64,000 nt of DNA from Uloborus plumipes (Eukaryota; Arthropoda; Arachnida; Araneae; Uloboridae), in assembly GCA_038373865.1 (NCBI GenBank), contig JAXGGA010004478.1, positions 1 through 64,000 on the forward strand, read 5' to 3'. Below the pieces are notes generated by a model that worked only from the letters and a program-made list of their open reading frames with translations, searched no databases and was not told the origin of the DNA. Made by a program: the position numbers and the translations under genes. Below are positions 60,201 through 64,000 of the stretch, piece by piece (positions within the stretch are counted from its first letter, which is position 1; the number at the start of each line of letters is the position of its first letter).

Positions 60201-62603
60201 ATAGTCAAAGAAAAGTGCAAATTCATATTCCCTTTGAAAATATGTTTAGAGCTTCTCGGATAATAAGTGCAAAATAATAATAATAATAATAATAATTAAA
60301 TTTATTTTAATTTTCATGTGTTTGGTAATGATCTTATTGCATTGCATATCGTCCATCTGGCACTTTAAAACAAATCCTTCAAGGTTTCTTTTGCAACTAA
60401 TTCATTTTATGCTCTATAGGGGTGCATGTTTGGTGGTGGAATTTGCATGGCTTTTTATAATTTTACTCATTTATTTATTTTTAGTTTAAGGATATTCTTT
60501 TTCAACCTATGCTTGATTGAGTTGTATGATGTGATTTAGGACAAATGTGAAGGTTACATTTCGGAATAATTTTAATTTTATCAATCATTATTGTTCTTAT
60601 ATCAATTCTTTAAAAAAGATTTTGGTGTAGAAAAATTATAAAAAATGTTGTTGCAATGTGGGTTATGATAATGTACTAAAAATTATATTTCATTATTCTG
60701 AAATGATTGTCACTTTTCATTTTTTCTTTAAGTACAACACAAACTCATTACTCACAGTGATATACATTGTTTCATTTTCAATGATTTCATGTTGATGGTA
60801 ACTTTGGTTGTCTAAATTGACCACCTTAGAATTAATGATAATTTTGGCCATTTTTAATGTTAGTGTGGGCCCTTTGCCACAAGAAGGTTAGCATACTTAA
60901 CTACTATAGTTTGGTTCTAATTTGGACAGCTAACCATGAGGGGCTATGATAGCTTAATGATTGAATTTGCACTTGTATTACGTACCTAAGATTAAGAGCC
61001 TCAAAAAACTGCTTATGTTAAAAATAATATTTCTGAAATGTGCAACTTTTAAAACTTTCTACACAATTAAATTATGATAAACATAGGAAATGGCTTTCAA
61101 ACGAAACTAAAATGGTCTGATTTGTCAGCGTACGAGATCTGAAATTGCATGAGCAAAAACTGTATAGAAGTACGTGTATAAATAGCAAAAATAAATTGTA
61201 ATAGAGCCTTAAAGTGACACAGACTTAATATGTGAAATTTCAACCTTCTACAGTATACTGTTGTAGACTTATGAGTGATACACATACACTGTCCAACCTC
61301 GAAAGCCGCGTCTAGCATCATTGAACGGTTCTATTTCAAAAAAAGGTTTGTTTAAGAAAACTCACCATGGTAGCATTTCTACTTGGTCCAATATTATTTT
61401 ATTTTTCTAGAACTGATAAGTAAGAGGAATACATTAAAAAAGAAAGCAAACATTAATGCAAACTAATACGTCAAATGAAGGAACCCAAAGAAAAAAAAAG
61501 CAAAATCTCCTCAGATTCCTTATCTCTTTTCTCATCTCTACTGATATTTTGACAAAATCAGTAGAGACCTGAGGCATGTGGGAATGCTTCAGAGTTTGCC
61601 GGAAAAAATATCAAACTGTATCACAATTAAATTCATGATACTTAACTCTATAAAAAAATTTTTTTTCAGACACTAAAATTCTCTTTTAGGAAGATGAAAT
61701 TTAATTTGAATATGCTCAATGCAATAAAAACTAGGAGTGTAATACTTACTAATAGTGTTCAATATTGTGAAAACTTTCTAAGGTTGAAAATAAGGATGGC
61801 AGGGCAAGGAAAGATGTATATTATTCTATTTTTTATCGACATGAGAAATTCACTTGTAGAGGCATTAACAATGTCTCGTAACTCATGGATAGTGAAAAGT
61901 ACATAAAAATGCAGTCATAAATAATTTACTACCATCATGAAATTATCTGTCTTAGTTTTTACAGATTTTGATTTCATAGTATTTGTTTTGTTTTTTAAAA
62001 TTAAGTTCTGTCCCATATGCTTCAAGTACAAATCTTTTTTCTAACGCTTGTGTGGATGGTATGTGTTAACTTTCTTTCAACAGAATCAATTCTGTTTAAA
62101 CTATGTGATAAAAACAATAGTTAAGGCACAAAATGGGACTGTTTCTAAGTATTAAAAGAGGAAAAAGAAAAAAAAAAATAGTGATCTTTTTTTTTTTTTT
62201 TTTTAAGTCCCATATTTCACTTTTCATTCTTTTGCCCGGAGAAGGCTTGCGTAGAGCATCAGAACTGATTCCTGTCTTAATTTCAAATTTGTACCTTAGG
62301 TTTGTTTCATGCAAAATATTTGTATGCACATTTTTTATACTCCATGTTAGATTCACATATGCTATTGCTCAGTTAACCTTTTACATTATTTTAGGGTCAT
62401 AATTATTTGTTAATTGAATTTAAGTTTCATGTGCTTAAATTTTATGAGTGTCATTTGTATTTTCAGAAACACAACGTCCACCTAGTAAAAGAAGAAAGCG
62501 AAAGTCATCTGCCACCAATAATGTAAATAATGCAGGCACTGGGTCGGGAAAAAAGAAAAATAACATGTCACCTGGTCCTCCTAATTTTTCTCTTGCATCA
62601 CAG
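43685..62603 (+). CDS. Ldb1/Chi: LIM-domain-binding protein (LDB/Chip), exons 1-9, 3' end outside window
   Basis: Nine exons join to a continuous 344-codon reading frame: 43685-43849, 46375-46477, 49064-49236, 51037-51102, 54377-54499, 55004-55093, 56472-56595, 58826-58876 and 62467-62603. All junctions are GT-AG and the phases match. The product is the nuclear adaptor that homodimerises and links LIM-homeodomain/LMO and GATA-type complexes for enhancer-promoter communication (family knowledge). Visible landmarks in order are an N-terminal RRHTPYFGQPDYRIYEMNKR block, DNLWWDAF, TFCLEDGPKRY, IGRTLIPRYFRSIFEG, HGKPM, GRLILEFTFDDLMRIKSWHF, LSKNITRQG, LCVILEPMQELMSRHKAY, LFQKWQRMVAPP and the basic segment SKRRKRK. 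The order and spacing match LDB1/Chip apart from two inserted exons. The acidic LIM-interaction domain normally follows the last exon and is not found here, so the gene is 3'-incomplete unless the terminal exon at 63939 is used. The start is supported by an in-frame TAA four codons upstream and by an N-terminus of the short LDB1 type. An upstream exon giving a longer N-terminus, as in fly Chip, cannot be excluded. Confidence 0.95.
46187..46255. mobile_element. possible 69-bp Tigger/pogo-like relic in LDB/Chip intron 1
   Basis: CAATAAAACTCTCATTA at the left is partly inverse to TAACAAGATTTTACTG at the right. Read on the minus strand, CAGTAAAATCTTGTTACAAC followed by GAACTTCAATGGG resembles Tigger-type ends. 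Confidence 0.4.
46375..46477 (+). CDS. Ldb1/Chi: LDB/Chip exon 2
   Basis: The exon starts after a TTGCAG acceptor and ends before a GTAAGT donor, in phase 0 to phase 1 (103 nt). It encodes the DSDNLWWDAFATEFFEDD segment followed by LTFCLEDGPKRY, the most conserved stretch of the LDB dimerisation domain. The final A completes a Thr codon with exon 3. Confidence 0.95.
46478..49063 (+). other. LDB/Chip intron 2
   Basis: 2586-bp intron. A Tigger-like end (CAGTCGAACTCGCTTATA at 46713) lies near its start. The word GGGGACTGTG occurs near 47441 and again near 47997, which may mark an unclassified repeat. No exon is recognised. Confidence 0.5.
49064..49236 (+). CDS. Ldb1/Chi: LDB/Chip exon 3
   Basis: The exon follows a T-rich acceptor (TTTTTCAG) and ends before GTAAGA (173 nt, phase 1 to 0). 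It encodes TIGRTLIPRYFRSIFEGDVT, a KHPKESFH segment, then LDCDQCTMVAHHGKPMYNK. All are collinear with LDB1. In vertebrate LDB1 the next residues correspond to exon 5 here, not exon 4. Confidence 0.95.
49337..49689. mobile_element. 353-bp MITE in LDB/Chip intron 3 with a 32-bp tandem repeat
   Basis: CAGGGGTCAATCTAG and CTGGATTGACCCTTG are inverted ends, flanked by GTAAT on each side (49332-49336, 49690-49694). From about 49370 to 49530 the interior is a run of 32-bp units (AAAGGACCCTTCACAAAATT, then CAGTCACTC). Confidence 0.7.
49989..50540. mobile_element. hAT-type MITE in LDB/Chip intron 3
   Basis: The ends TAGGGATGGACCGGATA and TATCCGATCCATCCCTA are inverted. A perfect 8-bp duplication ATAACTTG flanks them (49981-49988, 50541-50548). 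The interior is full of GGATATCC/CCGGATA words. 552 bp, no coding potential. Confidence 0.92.
51037..51102 (+). CDS. Ldb1/Chi: LDB/Chip exon 4, 22-residue in-frame exon, probably optional
   Basis: This 66-nt exon lies between a TTCCTTTTAG acceptor and a GTGAGT donor and is phase 0 on both sides. It encodes IMGGQYPNELMKEQLAKDNA plus VV. It sits between HGKPMYNK (exon 3) and VCTEGRL (exon 5), two blocks that are adjacent in vertebrate LDB1. It could therefore be included or skipped with the frame intact. The clean open frame and strong splice signals argue for a real exon. No transcript can be seen here. Confidence 0.75.
51202..52400. mobile_element. decayed hAT-like element in LDB/Chip intron 4
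   Basis: CAGGCACGTGCCGT and ACGGCACGTCCCTG are inverted ends, with GGTAGGCAG words repeated just inside both. The flanks ATATATAT and ATATGTAT differ at one base. On the minus strand near 51640-51560 there is a faint LQLILTIPAT segment resembling the hAT C-terminal region, but it is full of stops. The frame at 52019-52285 has no recognisable product. Confidence 0.7.
53684..54220. mobile_element. piggyBac-type MITE, copy 2, in LDB/Chip intron 4
   Basis: This is a diverged copy of the 7879-8396 element in the same orientation. It starts TTAA-CCCATTTATGCTC and ends CACAAATGGG-TAAA, the right TTAA having probably mutated. Shared inner blocks include ATCGTTGCTTGACTGATTTG (ATTGTTGCTTGATTGATTTG in copy 1) and CAGCTTTAGTAAAATGATAT. 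Confidence 0.8.
54377..54499 (+). CDS. Ldb1/Chi: LDB/Chip exon 5
   Basis: This 123-nt, phase 0-0 exon begins after a TTTTTTAAG acceptor and stops before GTAACA. It encodes VCTEGRLILEFTFDDLMRIK, then SWHFATRQHRELVPRSLIALQ, part of the dimerisation domain. Both splice phases agree with the neighbouring exons. Confidence 0.95.
55004..55093 (+). CDS. Ldb1/Chi: LDB/Chip exon 6
   Basis: This 90-nt, phase 0-0 exon lies between TTCTTTAG and GTAAGT. It encodes AQQQDPAMLEQLSKNITRQG, then LTNSTLNYLR, matching the LDB1 region that ends in NSTLNYLRLCVILEP. It is separated from exon 5 by the shortest intron of the gene (504 bp). Confidence 0.95.
55615..55847. mobile_element. possible 233-bp MITE in LDB/Chip intron 6
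   Basis: TCAGAACCAGA and TCTGGTTCTGA are perfect 11-bp inverted ends. No target duplication is evident. Confidence 0.45.
56472..56595 (+). CDS. Ldb1/Chi: LDB/Chip exon 7
   Basis: This 124-nt exon (phase 0 to 1) lies after a TCTTTTTTCAG acceptor and before GTTAGT. It encodes LCVILEPMQELMSRHKAYAL, then SPRDCLKTTLFQKWQRMVAPP, the end of the conserved LDB core. The final G starts the next codon. Confidence 0.95.
57339..58222. mobile_element. TA-flanked MITE in LDB/Chip intron 7
   Basis: Ends CCGTATATACTCGCGTAT and ATACGCGAGTATATACGG are inverted and flanked by TA (57337-57338, 58223-58224). ATAAGTCGACCCCC is repeated subterminally at both ends. An internal duplication of period about 156 bp is visible (CATTCTTGTGTT at 57528 and 57684). 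884 bp, non-coding. Confidence 0.85.
58826..58876 (+). CDS. Ldb1/Chi: LDB/Chip exon 8, 17-residue in-frame exon, probably optional
   Basis: This 51-nt exon lies between a CTCACTAG acceptor and a GTATGT donor and is phase 1 on both sides. It encodes GASHRGGPNDFKMQQDV. In vertebrate LDB1 the APP of exon 7 is followed almost directly by the segment leading to PSKRRKRK (exon 9). Skipping exon 8 keeps the frame and restores that layout. Evidence is splice signals, phase and position only. Confidence 0.7.
   Translation: MLLIVVGRMTLKCSRM
58877..62466 (+). other. LDB/Chip intron 8
   Basis: The longest intron (3590 bp). It contains GGTGGTGGTGG and AAT simple repeats but no recognised exon or transposon. 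Confidence 0.6.
60275..60297. repeat. (AAT)n microsatellite
   Basis: Seven or so AAT units in LDB/Chip intron 8. Confidence 0.9.
62467..62603 (+). CDS. Ldb1/Chi: LDB/Chip exon 9 (nuclear-localisation segment)
   Basis: This 137-nt exon (phase 1 to 0) follows TATTTTCAG and ends at CAG before GTTAGA. It encodes ETQRPPSKRRKRKSSATNNV, an Asn/Gly/Ser linker with KKKNN, then FSLASQ. SKRRKRK is the basic nuclear-localisation segment known in LDB proteins. FSLASQ corresponds to FALSSQ, directly before the linker and LIM-interaction domain, whose exon is not in the window. Confidence 0.93.
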
Positions 62604-63938
62604 GTTAGATTAATTTTGTTTTCTTTTTTCCAAATTCGAATTAAATTTAGTAAAAAAAGGCTAAAACTTATTCATTCATTTCATTTTATGTATTGCTTTT
62701 TAAAGAAACTAATTGTTGACTTTCAGTTTGATTGTGAAGATAAGCAATTCATACTGGCATAACTGAATAATGAACATTGGCTCAAGTTATTATATAGTAA
62801 TCATAATCAGCCCTCCAATATAGAATGATTCATAAATTCTTAAATTAAAATACTATGCATTGATAGTTCTTATTAAACATGCTCAGCCTTAATGGCATAG
62901 TGCAAACCAATTTTAAATAGTTCCAAACTATTTTTTAAAATCAAAATATCCAGCCTTTAAATAGTATAAGCTTTCTGATTATTCTTTCTTTCTGTCAAAT
63001 TTATTTTGCATTTGTTTATAAGTTATGTCAGCGTGTTCTAATTTCATTTCTAAGAAATAGTGACTTGATTTATAAAATAAATGGGATTTTATCTCACTAT
63101 ATTAACAAAGAAAAATCATTTTTTTAATTGGGAGATATCAATTTGTATGATCCATTTCAATTGATTGAAATATTTTCTGATAACTATAATTATGTTGTTC
63201 TAAGTTGTGTTAAGCCTTTATCATCTGACAAGTGCTATAGTTGGGAAAAACACACATGATTGGGGGGGGGGGGGAACACACATGATTGGGGAAAGCTCTT
63301 TTTTTATAGTGTAGATATCATGGTTGCATTTTTGTTTGACCCAAAGAGCTCAGTTTAGATTACTTATGACACCTTTAATTCTAAAAACAAATTTATTATT
63401 TATTAAAAAGGTTGTTTGAAAGCAATTGACATAAAATTTGCCTTATTCTTACAATAATAAACAAATATTTCTGAGAGTTGCATCTCCCTTTCCAGTTTCT
63501 GTCTTGACAATGATGTTCCACAGAAATGTTGTCCTCTATTGTTTGGTGTCTTCATGAATTTCTGAGTTATTGAAATGGCCTCTTATCAACAAACAGTATC
63601 AACTGTCATCTGAATAGCCCGTTTGTAGTATAAAAAGTACTTCTTGTAGCAAACTTAAAAGAAACAATCATCAAGAGAGTAGAGAGCAAAAGTGTTAGAG
63701 CTTTCGTAATACGTTCAGTGTTTAATACTTGAAATGAAATTTTACTTCAAATATTACATTTTTATATATCTTCTTTACGTGTTGTATCTAAATATAGTCT
63801 TATAGTTATGTCATAATAGAATAACTACCCTTCCCTCCCAGCCCCACCTCTTGTTTTACTGCTGCTTTTAAATCAGCAAACAAATGAACTTATGGTAATT
63901 TTTAAACATTTCTTTAATATTTTGTGTCTTATTCTTAG

Positions 63939-63959
63939 AATCCAAATCCACAGCCATAA
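63939..63959 (+). CDS. Ldb1/Chi: candidate alternative terminal exon of LDB/Chip, six codons and stop
   Basis: A pyrimidine-rich stretch ending TCTTATTCTTAG at 63938 precedes AATCCAAATCCACAGCCATAA. In the phase left by exon 9 this reads NPNPQP and a TAA stop (63957-63959). The product would be about 350 residues, keeping dimerisation and the nuclear signal but lacking the LIM-interaction domain. LIM-domain-less LDB splice forms are known in vertebrates (family knowledge). The polyadenylation region would lie outside the window. This could also be a chance acceptor, since the exon is very short. Confidence 0.4.
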   Translation, partial: NPNPQP

Positions 63960-64000
63960 AGGAAGTTCCAAATGTGGCAAGTATGAAGTTTTCTTTCTAT

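Overview
This is an AT-rich nuclear window from an animal, most likely an arthropod. The only host gene I can support is an ortholog of the LIM-domain-binding cofactor LDB/Chip. It has GT-AG introns of 0.5 to 3.6 kb, and its protein resembles the arthropod Chip lineage. The rest is a dense mosaic of DNA transposons, miniature elements (MITEs) and simple repeats. A chelicerate (for example a spider) would fit the large introns and transposon mix, but the window alone does not prove it.

Left part (1-30.3 kb). No host gene is recognisable. It holds a Tc1-like DD36E element (1840-3058), an older Tc1/Tc3-like element with doubled terminal sites (3929-5460), a long (AC)n tract, a foldback MITE (7446-7682) and a piggyBac-type MITE (7879-8396). 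It also holds three copies of one hAT family. Two of these form an almost identical inverted pair (13380-15532 and 16324-18474), and the third, longer one is at 24957-27545; all three have perfect 8-bp target duplications. A Helitron (28639-30334) carries a nested mariner-type element (29213-30103).

Middle part (30.3-43.1 kb). Here lie a TA-flanked MITE built from dyad-rich ~185-bp repeats (33988-34596) and an unusual 3-kb cluster of elements dense in CTCATCGG/CCGATGAG words (35152-38204). That cluster has 60-bp tandem repeats and an embedded tRNA-like module. A second copy of the DD36E element (39695-40918) and several C/G-tract hAT-like MITEs, some nested, follow.

Right part (43.1-64 kb, + strand). 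Nine coding exons of LDB/Chip run from the initiator ATG at 43685 to 62603. They encode the N-terminus, the dimerisation domain and the basic nuclear-localisation segment. The exon for the LIM-interaction domain is not in the window. A candidate alternative last exon at 63939-63959 would end the protein without that domain. Two in-frame exons (51037-51102 and 58826-58876) add segments absent from vertebrate LDB1 as I know it and could be skipped without a frameshift. The introns host several recognisable MITEs and a 1.2-kb hAT-like element.
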